NCBI GenBank assembly: GCA_018780025.1
Contig: JADMKH010000314.1
Span: 1-22,900, forward strand
Length of the DNA stretch: 22,900 nt
Direction of reading: 5' to 3'
Source: Thiobacillus sp.
GTDB lineage: Bacteria > Pseudomonadota > Gammaproteobacteria > Burkholderiales > Thiobacillaceae
Part shown: positions 14,246 through 21,928 of the stretch, in pieces
Layout: every line of letters begins with the position of its first letter
Position numbering within the stretch: the stretch's first letter is position 1
Translations under genes and position numbers: made by a program
The notes under the pieces: model-generated
Databases searched by the model: none
What the model was told of the DNA's origin: nothing
What the model saw: only the letters and a program-made list of their open reading frames with translations

Positions 14246-14862
14246 TCGTCGGCATTCTGCTGGCGGCGGGTACTGGAACGCGCTTTGGCGGCGACAAACT
14301 GTTGTTCCCCCTGGCCGACGGCACCCCGGTCGGCGTACAGGCGGCACGCAACCTGCTAAGCGGCGTTGATCATGGCGTTGCGGTGCTGCGTCCGTCAGAT
14401 CGGCAGCTTGCGCATCTACTGGAAGCGGAAGGGATGCAGGTGGCATTCTGTCCCGGAGCAGAAACCGGCATGGGAACCAGCCTTGCTTTCGGCGTGACTG
14501 CCGCGCAGGACGAGGACGGATGGCTGATCGCCCTGGCCGACATGCCGTTCATCCAGCATGACACCATCCACGGCGTAGCCAGCCTGCTTCGAGCCGGCGC
14601 GCCGATCGCGGCACCCCGCTACCAGGGACGACGCGGCCACCCGGTCGGTTTTGCGCGAGCATTTTTCCACGACCTCGCCCAACTCAGCAGCGACCAGGGC
14701 GCGCACCCTTTGCTCGCCGCCCATGCCGGGCGGATTCAGATGCTTGAATGCGAGGATCCCGGCATTTTCGCCGACATCGACACCCCATCCGATCTCAGCG
14801 GCTTAGAAGACGCTTTCTCCATTCGCATCGATACTCCTGGCATGAAAACCGTGAAGCTATAG
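14242..14862 (+). CDS. mocA: MocA-type molybdenum cofactor cytidylyltransferase
   Basis: A 206-aa MobA-like NTP transferase. The N-terminal nucleotide-binding loop is GILLAAGTGTRFGGDKLLFPL, with the G-x-G-x-R-F-G-x-x-K pattern. The metal-binding region is LIALADMPFI, and RRGHPVGFARAFF follows, as in MocA proteins. MocA converts Mo-molybdopterin to the cytosine dinucleotide form, which is the cofactor of xanthine-oxidase-family enzymes in bacteria. This fits the IorAB enzyme and XdhC encoded just upstream. Its ATG overlaps the xdhC stop by 4 nt. About 20 residues at the C-terminus after DIDTPSDL look non-conserved. The operon ends here; no clear terminator follows. Confidence 0.92.
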   Translation: MIVGILLAAGTGTRFGGDKLLFPLADGTPVGVQAARNLLSGVDHGVAVLRPSDRQLAHLLEAEGMQVAFCPGAETGMGTSLAFGVTAAQDEDGWLIALADMPFIQHDTIHGVASLLRAGAPIAAPRYQGRRGHPVGFARAFFHDLAQLSSDQGAHPLLAAHAGRIQMLECEDPGIFADIDTPSDLSGLEDAFSIRIDTPGMKTVKL

Positions 14863-15157
14863 TAGTTAGTTCGGTAGACTCTAATTCCAACCGCACCATT
14901 GTCTGGATTCGGGCGGACATGATGAGTGAATCGGGTAGCGTGAAAAGTGCGAGCCACTCACACACCAGGAGAAGCGGTTCCATTTGCTTGGCTGTGCCAC
15001 TCGACGACAGGTGAGTGACGCCCGGAAGGACAGCCTCGCCAATCAATTCATCGAGGCAAGTTCCCGACCATCCCGGGGAACTCACCAAGGCTTGGGTCCA
15101 GGCAATTTTCAGTTGATGCCCTGAATCCCCATGCGGTCGCGCCAGTCAGGCGGCGTG
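14863..15157. other. Intergenic region between convergent mocA and uspA
   Basis: No gene, tRNA or known regulatory element is recognised over about 295 nt between convergent genes. Open frames across it have no family resemblance. A small inverted repeat, AGTTCCC (15059-15065) with GGGAACT (15076-15082), has no T-run. CACTCAC (14955-14961) and GTGAGTG (15011-15017) are complementary but 49 nt apart. Neither is a convincing terminator. Confidence 0.4.
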
Positions 15158-15625
15158 CTATATGCCTTTGGCGTCCGCCTTCATCACCATGCCACCCGGC
15201 ATGGAAACAAGCAGACTGCATGGCAGATGATCCAGCAGAGAGTGGCCGACCGAGCCGCGCCACCAGCGGTCGAGGGCCGAGCGTTGGTGATGGCCGACGA
15301 CGACGAGATCGGCACCGGTCTCATGGGCGACAGCTCCGATGGCTTCGACAGACGATTCGTCCGTCCTCAGGATGCCTGTCGCTTCCACCCCGGCCTGGCG
15401 CAGGCGCGCGAGCCCTGTCTCGAGAATGGCATTGACGCGAGCTTGCTGTTCCTCGATGTATTCGCCGGGCAGCGGACCGTTCGCCAAAGCCATGGCGGGC
15501 GGCGGCGGAATGACCGCCAGCAGATGACAGCGGGCGTTGAAGCGGCTTGCCAGGGCGATCCCTTCCTCGAGCGCGTCCTGGCACTCGGCGCTGCCGTCGT
15601 AGGCAAAAATAATGGTCTGGAACAT
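15158..15625 (-). CDS. Universal stress protein (UspA family)
   Basis: A 155-aa UspA-fold protein. The N-terminal strand and Asp are MFQTIIFAYDGSAECQDAL. The C-terminal nucleotide-binding region is ADLVVVGHHQRSALDRWWRG, then SVGHSLLDHLPCSLLV. The usual G-x2-G-x9-G-S/T motif is altered: the second Gly is Gln (GHHQ), while the later GS is kept. ATP binding is therefore not certain. ATG 15625 is chosen because GGAGG then lies 9 nt upstream; the ATG at 15631 would leave only 3 nt. It is the last gene of a leftward series, 81 nt after emrB, and may be co-transcribed with it or have its own promoter. Such proteins bind ATP or act in general stress survival; the specific role is unknown. Confidence 0.92.
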   Translation of the reverse strand: MFQTIIFAYDGSAECQDALEEGIALASRFNARCHLLAVIPPPPAMALANGPLPGEYIEEQQARVNAILETGLARLRQAGVEATGILRTDESSVEAIGAVAHETGADLVVVGHHQRSALDRWWRGSVGHSLLDHLPCSLLVSMPGGMVMKADAKGI

Positions 15626-15706
15626 GTGCATCTTCCTCCGATAGCATTGTAAGCGTTTGAGCAATCGGGCGGGCATAGCTGCTCATACTGCCCAACCGTG
15701 CTTCAG

Positions 15707-17254
15707 TCAGTCTATTGCCGCGTGCGCCCCGCTCGCGGCAGCCTGCTTGACCGGCGCCCGCAGTAGCACAACCAGCGGGATCGCGATCAGCGTGATCCAC
15801 ATCATCAGTCTGAAGTCTTGCAAATAGGCCAGCATGGCGGCTTGCCGCGTCACCTCGCCGTTGATTGCCGCAAGTCCCTGGGGTGTGGTCAGGTTGTAGG
15901 CATCTGCTTCGACCGCCTGCCTGAGCGCCAGATTGAACGGATTGATGTAGTCGGCGAATGCGGCATGATTGGCTTGCGTGCGTTGCGCCAGATAAGTCAT
16001 CACCACCGAGATGCCGATGCTGCTGCCGATGTTGCGCATCAGGCTGAACAGCGCCGTGCCCTCATTGCGGTAGCGCGCCGCCAGCGAAGCGAAGGTGATG
16101 GTGGACAGCGGCACGAAGATGAAGCCGAGGCCAAACCCCTGCGTGACGCCGGTGCGCACGATGTCCCAACCATCAATGTTTGCATTGAATAGGGTCATTT
16201 CCCACAGCGACAGGCTGGTCAGGATGAGGCCGAAAAAAATCATGTAGCGCACATCCAGCCGCCCCGAGAGTTTGCCTACCATCATCATGGCGATCATGGT
16301 ACCCACGCCGCGCGGAGCCAGCAGATAGCCGACATCGATCACAGGGAATCCCAACAGGCTTTGCATGAACGGCGGAAGCAAGGCCATGGTGGCGAGCAAA
16401 ATGATGCCGACGATGAAGATAAGCACAAGGCCGACGCTGAAGTTGCGATCCTTGAACAGCCCCGGTTCGATGAATGGGTGGTCGTGAGTGAACATGTGGG
16501 CGACAAAGAGATACAGCGCCAGGCCCGCAAGCAGGGCCTCGACGACGATTTCCGGGTTGGCGAACCAGTCCAGCGATTGCCCGCGGTCCAGCATCATTTG
16601 CATCGCGCCGATGCCCAGGCTCAGCAGTGCGAAGCCGAGCAGATCGAACCGCCGGGTGCGGTCGATGGGCGTTTCGCGCACGAAGGCCGCGAGCCCGAGC
16701 CAGGCCAGCACGCCAAACGGCAGATTGATGTAAAACACCCAGCGCCAGTTATAGTACTCGGTCAGCCAGCCTCCAAGCGTGGGCCCGAGAATCGGCCCCA
16801 CCATCACGCCTACGCCCCACATCGCCATGGCTTTGCCGTGTTGTTCGGGCGGATAGGTATCGAGCAGCACGGCTTGCGACAACGGCACCAGACTCGCGCC
16901 AAAAATCCCCTGCAGCAGGCGGAACAACACGATCTCGGGCAGGGTTTGCGCCGCGCCGCACAGCATCGACGCCAGCGTGAAGCCGACTACCGACCACATG
17001 AAAACGCGCTTGCGCCCCCAGCGCGCGGTGATAAACCCGGTCAGCGGCATGAAGATGGCCGCCGCCACGATATAGGATGTGAGCACCCAGGAAATCTGAT
17101 CCTGGGTCGCACCCATCGTCCCCTGCATATGCGGCAGCGCAACGTTGGCAATGGTGGTGTCCAGCGCCTGCATGATGGTCGCCAGCATCACCGACATGGC
17201 GACCCAGATGCGCTTGGCGCTTTCCGGTTGGACGGCTGCCGCAGGCGCGTTCAT
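15707..17254 (-). CDS. emrB: DHA2-family MFS multidrug efflux permease (EmrB-like)
   Basis: A 515-aa inner-membrane protein with about 14 membrane helices, the size and layout of the DHA2 drug:H+ antiporter family. The first helix has the family motif LDTTIANVALPHM; ISWVLTSYIVAAAIFMPLTG, RWGRKRVF and LLQGIFGASLVPLSQAV follow. The motif C region in helix 5 reads WGVGVMVGPILGPTLGGWL, and NWRWVFYINLPFG is also typical. With an EmrA-type adaptor and an outer-membrane channel (not encoded here) it would export hydrophobic compounds across both membranes. The emrA gene ends 10 nt upstream. Control is probably by the MarR regulator at 18383-18811. Confidence 0.95.
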   Translation of the reverse strand: MNAPAAAVQPESAKRIWVAMSVMLATIMQALDTTIANVALPHMQGTMGATQDQISWVLTSYIVAAAIFMPLTGFITARWGRKRVFMWSVVGFTLASMLCGAAQTLPEIVLFRLLQGIFGASLVPLSQAVLLDTYPPEQHGKAMAMWGVGVMVGPILGPTLGGWLTEYYNWRWVFYINLPFGVLAWLGLAAFVRETPIDRTRRFDLLGFALLSLGIGAMQMMLDRGQSLDWFANPEIVVEALLAGLALYLFVAHMFTHDHPFIEPGLFKDRNFSVGLVLIFIVGIILLATMALLPPFMQSLLGFPVIDVGYLLAPRGVGTMIAMMMVGKLSGRLDVRYMIFFGLILTSLSLWEMTLFNANIDGWDIVRTGVTQGFGLGFIFVPLSTITFASLAARYRNEGTALFSLMRNIGSSIGISVVMTYLAQRTQANHAAFADYINPFNLALRQAVEADAYNLTTPQGLAAINGEVTRQAAMLAYLQDFRLMMWITLIAIPLVVLLRAPVKQAAASGAHAAID

Positions 17255-17264
17255 GCGCGCGGCC

Positions 17265-18343
17265 TCAGAGCGTGTATCCGAACAGGCGACGGCGATGGCC
17301 GGTGTCGATCTCGACCACCGCGCTCAGGCCCGCGCGCAATTGCGGCAGATCCGGCGCGGCGTCGAGTCTGATCCGCACTGCCACCCGCTGGGCGATCTTG
17401 ACCCAGTTTCCGGTGGCGTTCTGCGCGGGGATGACCGAGAACTCCGCACCGGTGGCCGGGCTCAGGCTGTCCACCGTGCCTGTCCATTCTGCGTCGGGGT
17501 AGGTGTCGATATGAATCGTGACCGGCTGCCCCGGATGAACGTAGGTGAGATCGGTCTCGGTGAAATTGGCCTCGATCCACGCATGGCCGCTGACCACCAG
17601 GGCCATCGCCGTCGCGCCCGCGGCGACGAACTGCCCGGGCTTGGGCGGTTTGCTCACGGTGCCGGGCAACGAGGCGCGTACTTCGACGCGCGCCAGATCG
17701 AGCTTCGCTTGATCGAGTTCGGCCAGCGCGGCGAGATACGCCGGATGGCGCTCGACCGGCGCATCGACGCTGCCGCCCAGGGTTTCCGCGATGCGTTTCA
17801 GGTCCTGATTCAGCGCGCCGATTTGTTGCCCGGCGAGGTCGGTGGTTTGTTTCGCGTCGTCGAACCGGGAAGGCGAAATGAATTTGCGTGCTACCAGATC
17901 GGCCTGTCGTTGCTGGTCTTTTCGCGCAAAGGCGTAGCGGGTTGCGCCAGGGCAATTTCGGCCTGCTTTTCGCGAAAGCCCGCCTTCGTTGCTGCAAGAT
18001 CGACGCGCACCTGCGCCAGTTTGGCTTCGGCTTTGGCGACCGCCACCTGAAACGGCGCCGGGTCGATCCGGAACAGCGGCTGACCCGCAGCGACAGACTG
18101 GTTTTCCCGGACCAGCACCTGCTTGATCGTTCCGGACACCTCGGCACTGACCGGCACCATGTCGGCCTTGACGTAGGCGTTGTCGGTATCGACGAAACGG
18201 CCGCTCCTGAGGTACACGACCCCGATGACGAGTGCGACGATCAGCGGCACCACGACAAGCAGGACCAGCCGTTTCAGGCGGCGTTTCGACGGACGTGCCA
18301 CCTCGGTGCGAGATGATTCGTCACTGGTTGGGACATCTCTCAT
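17265..18343 (-). pseudogene. emrA: EmrA-like HlyD-family adaptor, interrupted by a one-base frameshift
   Basis: A periplasmic membrane-fusion protein for the EmrB-like pump. The first frame (18343 down to a stop at 17891) gives the N-terminus, with one membrane helix (about 22-45), TDNAYVKADMVPVSAEVSGT and VLVRENQSVAAGQPLFRIDP. Near 17938-17943 the frame is lost. The protein-like sequence goes on in another frame (RYAFARKDQQRQADLVARKF) through an alpha-helical hairpin and the second lipoyl half, LPGTVSKPPKPGQFVAAG, to the stop at 17265. Total length is 1079 nt, so one added base gives 359 codons plus stop, the normal EmrA size. The site is a CAACCC tract on the coding strand, where losing one A from CAAACCC would explain it. 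It may be a sequencing error, because everything else in the gene is intact. Confidence 0.88.
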
Positions 18344-18382
18344 GAACTTAATACTCCGGGATAAATGTTCTGCTGAAGGGCG

Positions 18383-18811
18383 TTAGCGTGAGGCCAGGTT
18401 GTCGCGCATCTTGTTCAAGGCGAGGAGGAGCGTGGCGGCTTGCTGCTTGTCCAGATCGTGCAGAGCGACCGTCCGGATCACCGCTGCGACCTGCTCGATT
18501 GCGGCCAGATGGGGGGCGGCGGCAGGCGTCAGAAACACCCGATATGCCCGCCGATCGTTGGGATCAGGGCGACGTTCGACTAAACCGGCATCCGTGAGCT
18601 GGTCAATCAAACGGGCGAGCGTGATGGGTTGGACTTCCAGCATTTCCGCCAAATCGACCTGGCGAACACCCTCATGGCGAGAGACGTAAACGAGTGCACG
18701 CGCCTGCGCCAGTGTGAGAGAGCTTCCTTCCAGGCGTTGCTGGAAGGCCCGACGCATCAGGCGGGAAACATCCGTCAGCAGAAAGCCGAGACTGTCTTGT
18801 CGCAATTCCAC
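18383..18811 (-). CDS. MarR family regulator of the emrAB-like operon
   Basis: A 142-aa winged-helix regulator of the MarR/SlyA type. LTLAQARALVYVSRHEGVRQ leads into the recognition region DLAEMLEVQPITLARLIDQL, and the wing is RRPDPNDRRAYRVFLTPAA. It starts with GTG at 18811; no better start is seen and the ribosome-binding site is weak. The EmrA gene follows 39 nt downstream on the same strand. A promoter (18842-18870) and an inverted repeat (18826-18846) lie just before the start, so autorepression relieved by a pump substrate is likely, as in other MarR-EmrAB sets. It has no Cys residues, so direct thiol sensing is unlikely. Confidence 0.93.
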   Translation of the reverse strand: MELRQDSLGFLLTDVSRLMRRAFQQRLEGSSLTLAQARALVYVSRHEGVRQVDLAEMLEVQPITLARLIDQLTDAGLVERRPDPNDRRAYRVFLTPAAAPHLAAIEQVAAVIRTVALHDLDKQQAATLLLALNKMRDNLASR

Positions 18812-18825
18812 GAGTCACCGCTCTT

Positions 18826-18870
18826 ATAGTAAGCAGTACTTATTATATTGGTGGCTTGCTAGTGTGACAA
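18826..18870 (-). promoter_or_regulatory. Promoter and operator of the marR-emrAB operon
   Basis: On the minus strand TTGTCA (18870-18865) and a perfect TATAAT (18847-18842) are 17 nt apart. An inverted repeat with 8-bp arms matching at 7 positions (18826-18833 and 18839-18846, ATAGTAAG and CTTATTAT) covers the -10 box and the start site. Binding there by the adjacent MarR protein would block transcription; this is inferred from position. Confidence 0.65.
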
Positions 18871-18886
18871 GAGGCCAGCGTTTAGC

Positions 18887-18923
18887 CGGCATCCTCCTGC
18901 ACGATTCGTTTAGGAGGATGCCG
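18887..18923. repeat. Inverted repeat, 11-bp perfect arms, 15-nt loop
   Basis: CGGCATCCTCC (18887-18897) is complementary to GGAGGATGCCG (18913-18923). The loop contains a further small palindrome, ACGATTCGT. No T-run follows on either strand. It marks the left edge of a decayed region. It could be a REP-like element, a relic transposon end or an RNA hairpin. Confidence 0.5.
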
Positions 18924-18938
18924 TGTCGCAGTCACAAA

Positions 18939-19270
18939 TCAGACGACTGAAGGCCTCTTCAGGGTCGGGAAGTACGTCTTTCCTGATAGCAGACGCAGGC
19001 GCGAATCGTAGTGGATGTCGGCCTTGAGCTTCTGCGTTCGGCCAGGAACGAACGACCCGGTAAATCTCGGAGAAGGTCTGATTGTCTGTCAAAAGCCGAT
19101 CGTCAACGCCCAAGCTCAGGCTCCGGGGCCGTCGGCAAGGCCTCCCATTGCGGCTGGAAGCGGATTGGCACCCCCGGTCGGATATCCGCCGGGATAGTCG
19201 CGAGCTCACTCAGGACGTTCTTGATGTCCCGGTTTCCCTGACAAGCGCCGTCGGTGCTATTTTTTCTTTG
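18939..19270 (-). pseudogene. Unidentified coding remnants in two adjacent frames
   Basis: Two start-less open frames on the minus strand read like real protein. One covers 19270-19103 and contains NRDIKNVLSELATIPADIRP and ends in PEPELGR. The other covers 19088-18939 and contains FTGSFVPGRTQKLKADIHYD, then SGKTYFPTLKRP. They are adjacent, in different frames, and neither has an ATG or ribosome-binding site. They may be pieces of one broken gene or of two. I do not recognise the family. The call rests only on the protein-like look of the sequence, so it is tentative. Confidence 0.3.
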
Positions 19271-19292
19271 TCACAAACAATCCCTTCCTGAA

Positions 19293-19540
19293 TCACCCCT
19301 GCTTTTCCGATAACTCCGAGCCGATTGAAGTGCGGTTTTTTTGGGGGCTCTCAGCCGAGAGCCATCTGCACAGCCATACCGTGGTTTTTTCTTCGATGAC
19401 GATCGACATCGGCTCCATGTCGGTGCCTTCGTGCGAGCCGTCGCAGAACGGTTGCGTCATCGAGCGGCCGCACGAGCACCACCAGTATTCGCCGGGTTCG
19501 AGTTCGGCGAGATTGCGGTCGTATACAACGGTTCGGACAT
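19293..19540 (-). pseudogene. Decayed CDGSH iron-sulfur domain protein gene
   Basis: The minus strand encodes a canonical CDGSH (mitoNEET-type) motif at 19431-19478: CSCGRSMTQPFCDGSH, preceded by ELEPGEYWW and followed by IEEKTTVWLC, as in bacterial two-motif CDGSH proteins. An ATG at 19540 with AGGAG upstream begins MSEPLYTT, a normal start for this family, but is out of frame with the motif by one base. The second motif that should follow VWLC is missing. The frame instead runs into unrelated residues and stops at 19293, and a DGS reading appears in a neighbouring frame (19366-19358), suggesting an internal deletion. The motif frame itself has a stop just upstream and no start. At least two lesions make it a likely pseudogene. 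Intact relatives hold a [2Fe-2S] cluster through three Cys and one His. Confidence 0.65.
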
Positions 19541-19635
19541 GGGGCTCCTGCGCAAAAAGGTCATTCTAGCCGCATCGGCCATCTGCAAGTCCGTATGGTT
19601 TGTGGGGCAATTTACGCTCCATGGTGCAGGATGGC

Positions 19636-20631
19636 TTAAAACTTTATCGATACGCTGAGCGCGCCAAAGCCGTCGAATTTCTCCTGGGTTCGGAACTCGC
19701 GCGTGCGCAGTATGTGGGTGTAACTGAAACGAATATCGGACCAGTCCAGTACCAGGCCGAACTGCAGGTCGCCGACCAGGGGTTTTTTGTCCACGCTGCG
19801 GCTGTCGCGGAAGGTGTTGCCGTCGAGAAAGATGTTGTGGGCAATCGCGCGTCCTTCGACACCGGCAAACAGGTACCAGCCGAAATCGGACACCGGGGCG
19901 AAGGCTGCCGAGCCCGGCAAGCCGGGCTGGATGCGCGGCGGCCCGTAGTCGCTGGGCAGTCGTTTACCGTAACGCAGCGTGACGCCTGCATTGGCATAGG
20001 TGAACACGTTGCCGAGTGCGGCCCCTGCGTGGGGCGTGAAGTCCAACTGGTTCCCCAGGAAGGTCGTGGTCGCGAATTCCCGCCAGCTGCGCTGGTAGGT
20101 CAGGATGACACCCGGCTCATTGCGGAGCTGGGTGTCCCAGCCGCGTGGTTCATTAGACCCGACAACATTGTGGATGAATTTCTGGCTCTGCTCGGCCAGA
20201 GAGGCCGGGCCGACCACGCCGAGGGTGATGCCGAACTGGTCGAGCTGCTTGCCCGACTCCACGCCCAGGCCCACCGTCCCATACAGCCAGCCTGCATAGG
20301 GGCGTTCCCCCGGGGGCGGATCTGCGATGGTGATATCACTCGGCACGAACATGCTTTGGCCGAAGGCATAGCCATGGCGAACCTCGCCTTGCTCGGGGAA
20401 CCACGGCACGAGGCGGGCCAGTTTGATGGCCCATTCCTGTGTGGAGGCATCCGGTCCCGGTACCCAGACCACCCGCACGCCGTTCGTGTAGTGGCTGTCG
20501 CTCCCCTGGAACATGTCGTTTTCGAGTACGAAGCTCAGCGTCCCGGTCTTTTCCGGTTCCACCGACCAGGCCACAGCCGGGCTGGCGCCCTCGATAACAA
20601 GCCACGCTATGAGTCCGACTATTCTTTTCAT
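19636..20631 (-). CDS. lpxR: LpxR-like lipid A 3'-O-deacylase family outer-membrane protein (DUF2219)
   Basis: A 331-aa protein with a signal peptide (MKRIVGLIAWLVIEGASPAVA) and a beta-rich mature part ending in phenylalanine (SVSIKF), as expected for an outer-membrane barrel. The family motifs are present: LENDMFQGSDSHYTNGVRVV with the Asn-Asp pair, FGQSMFVPSD, ERPYAGWLYG, and GPASLAEQSQKFIHNVVG with the probable catalytic His. LpxR removes the 3'-acyloxyacyl chain of lipid A in Salmonella and relatives, changing how the surface is recognised. ATG 20631 is chosen for the signal peptide; there is no clear ribosome-binding site. The start overlaps, as ATGA, a degenerate copy of the 3' end of the ABC permease gene found at 21925. 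The family is certain; the exact activity is inference. Confidence 0.88.
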   Translation of the reverse strand: MKRIVGLIAWLVIEGASPAVAWSVEPEKTGTLSFVLENDMFQGSDSHYTNGVRVVWVPGPDASTQEWAIKLARLVPWFPEQGEVRHGYAFGQSMFVPSDITIADPPPGERPYAGWLYGTVGLGVESGKQLDQFGITLGVVGPASLAEQSQKFIHNVVGSNEPRGWDTQLRNEPGVILTYQRSWREFATTTFLGNQLDFTPHAGAALGNVFTYANAGVTLRYGKRLPSDYGPPRIQPGLPGSAAFAPVSDFGWYLFAGVEGRAIAHNIFLDGNTFRDSRSVDKKPLVGDLQFGLVLDWSDIRFSYTHILRTREFRTQEKFDGFGALSVSIKF

Positions 20632-20681
20632 GCCATCGTTGCCAGTGTTATGAGGGATCGCGCCGGGTGCAGGGGGAACAG
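20628..20681 (-). pseudogene. Degenerate duplicate of the ABC permease 3' end
   Basis: Read on the minus strand, the 54 nt ending at the TGA that overlaps the lpxR start encode LFPLHPARSLITLATMA and stop. The intact permease ends LFTLALARFRKTLATMA and stop (21978-21925). By hand count 43 of 54 nt match, and the last 18 nt are identical. Both copies end in an ATGA overlap with the next gene. The rest of the permease is absent here. Confidence 0.55.
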
Positions 20682-20692
20682 GTCTGCCCATG

Positions 20693-21928
20693 TCATTCCT
20701 TGTCTCGATTACGATGCCCGGCGTCCACAGTAAGGAGCCCGATTGCGGCGAGGGCAGCGAAACCGGCACCGGCCAGGAACGTCGCAGCAGGTCCAATGGC
20801 GCTCCACAGAACGCCAGCCAGCACGCTGGCGAGCAGTAGCGCACCGCCGCTGACGAGATTGAAGATGCCGAACCCGGTGCCGCGCAATTGCGTCGGCACC
20901 GTGTCAGCGACGAGTTTCGACAACAGGCCCTGGGTAAAGGCCATGTGCAGGCCCCACAGCGCGACACCGGCAAAGACGCCCAGTGCGCCTCGGGCTGCGG
21001 CCAGCACCATGTCCGCTGCGATGAGCAGCGCGAGTCCGATCAGCAACAAGGTGCGCGGGTGGAAGCGGTCAGCGGCGGCCCCGGCCGGATAGGCGGCGCC
21101 GGCATAGAAAACGTTCATCACGACCATGACCACCGGCACATAGCCGAGCGCGAGGCCAATGTCCTGTGCCCGCAGCACCAGAAAGGCGTCGCTGAAGCGG
21201 GCGAGCGTAAAGACCGCCCCCAACAGCACAACCAGCCAGTAGCGCAGCGGCAGGCGCTTGATGTTGGCCCGTGCGAGTGGGGATTTTACGTCGCCGGTTG
21301 CATGCGTGCGCTCAGGGTCGCGTACGTAAATCATGAGCAGCGCCACCGCAATGAAGGCTGGCACCACGGCTATCCACATCACCGCACGGATGTCATCGGC
21401 AAGCCATATCATGAAGGCCACCGCCAGCAGCGGACCGAGCAGGGCGCCCACCGAATCAAGCGCCTGCCGCAAACCATAGGCCGCGCCGCGCAATGGTGCT
21501 GGCGAAATGTCGGCAATCAGGGCGTCGCGCGGCGCCCCGCGAATGCCTTTGCCGATGCGATCGACGAAACGCGCCGTGAACACCCAGCCGATCGACGAGG
21601 CCAGCGGAAAAATGGGCTTGGTGAATGCCGCGAGTCCGTAGCCAAGGATCATCAGGAATTTGCGCTTGCCAAGATAGTCGCTCAGCGCACCCGAGAACAC
21701 TTTCAAGATGGCTGCCGTAGCCTCTGCAATCCCTTCGATAACGCCGACGGTCACCATGGAGGCGCCCAGTACGGTGACAATGAAGCCCGGCAGGAGGCTA
21801 TGGATCATCTCGGAGGATATGTCCATGAACAGCGAGCCGAATCCGAGTGCCCAGATGCCGGTCGGCAGTGCGCGCCATTTGCCCGGGACGCGCGAACGAG
21901 GCGAAGTTTGTTCGGTGCGCGAACTCAT
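20693..21928 (-). CDS. MFS transporter
   Basis: A 411-aa major facilitator superfamily protein with about 12 membrane helices. The N-terminal helix region includes DISSEMIHSLLPGFIVTVLG. The first-loop motif appears as GALSDYLGKRKFLM, and VDRIGKGIRGAPRDALIADI and GLRQALDSVGALLGPLLAVA follow. The latter two are common in a group of proteobacterial MFS proteins of unknown substrate. The start at 21928 overlaps the ABC permease stop by 4 nt (ATGA), so the two are translationally coupled. The stop at 20693 is 61 nt before the lpxR start. Drug, metal or metabolite export cannot be told apart by sequence. Confidence 0.92.
   Translation of the reverse strand: MSSRTEQTSPRSRVPGKWRALPTGIWALGFGSLFMDISSEMIHSLLPGFIVTVLGASMVTVGVIEGIAEATAAILKVFSGALSDYLGKRKFLMILGYGLAAFTKPIFPLASSIGWVFTARFVDRIGKGIRGAPRDALIADISPAPLRGAAYGLRQALDSVGALLGPLLAVAFMIWLADDIRAVMWIAVVPAFIAVALLMIYVRDPERTHATGDVKSPLARANIKRLPLRYWLVVLLGAVFTLARFSDAFLVLRAQDIGLALGYVPVVMVVMNVFYAGAAYPAGAAADRFHPRTLLLIGLALLIAADMVLAAARGALGVFAGVALWGLHMAFTQGLLSKLVADTVPTQLRGTGFGIFNLVSGGALLLASVLAGVLWSAIGPAATFLAGAGFAALAAIGLLTVDAGHRNRDKE

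Noticed and set aside
13337..14446. A 369-codon minus-strand frame opposite xdhC and mocA
   Set aside because: Antisense to two recognised genes that are coupled by 4-nt overlaps; no family motif.
18887..18923. The 11-bp inverted repeat taken as an insertion-sequence end
   Set aside because: No matching second end, no target duplication and no transposase gene could be found nearby.
19346..19363. GGCTCTC/GAGAGCC hairpin next to a run of seven Ts, considered as a terminator
   Set aside because: The T-run lies before the stem on the plus strand, so neither strand reads stem then U-run; it also lies inside the decayed CDGSH gene.
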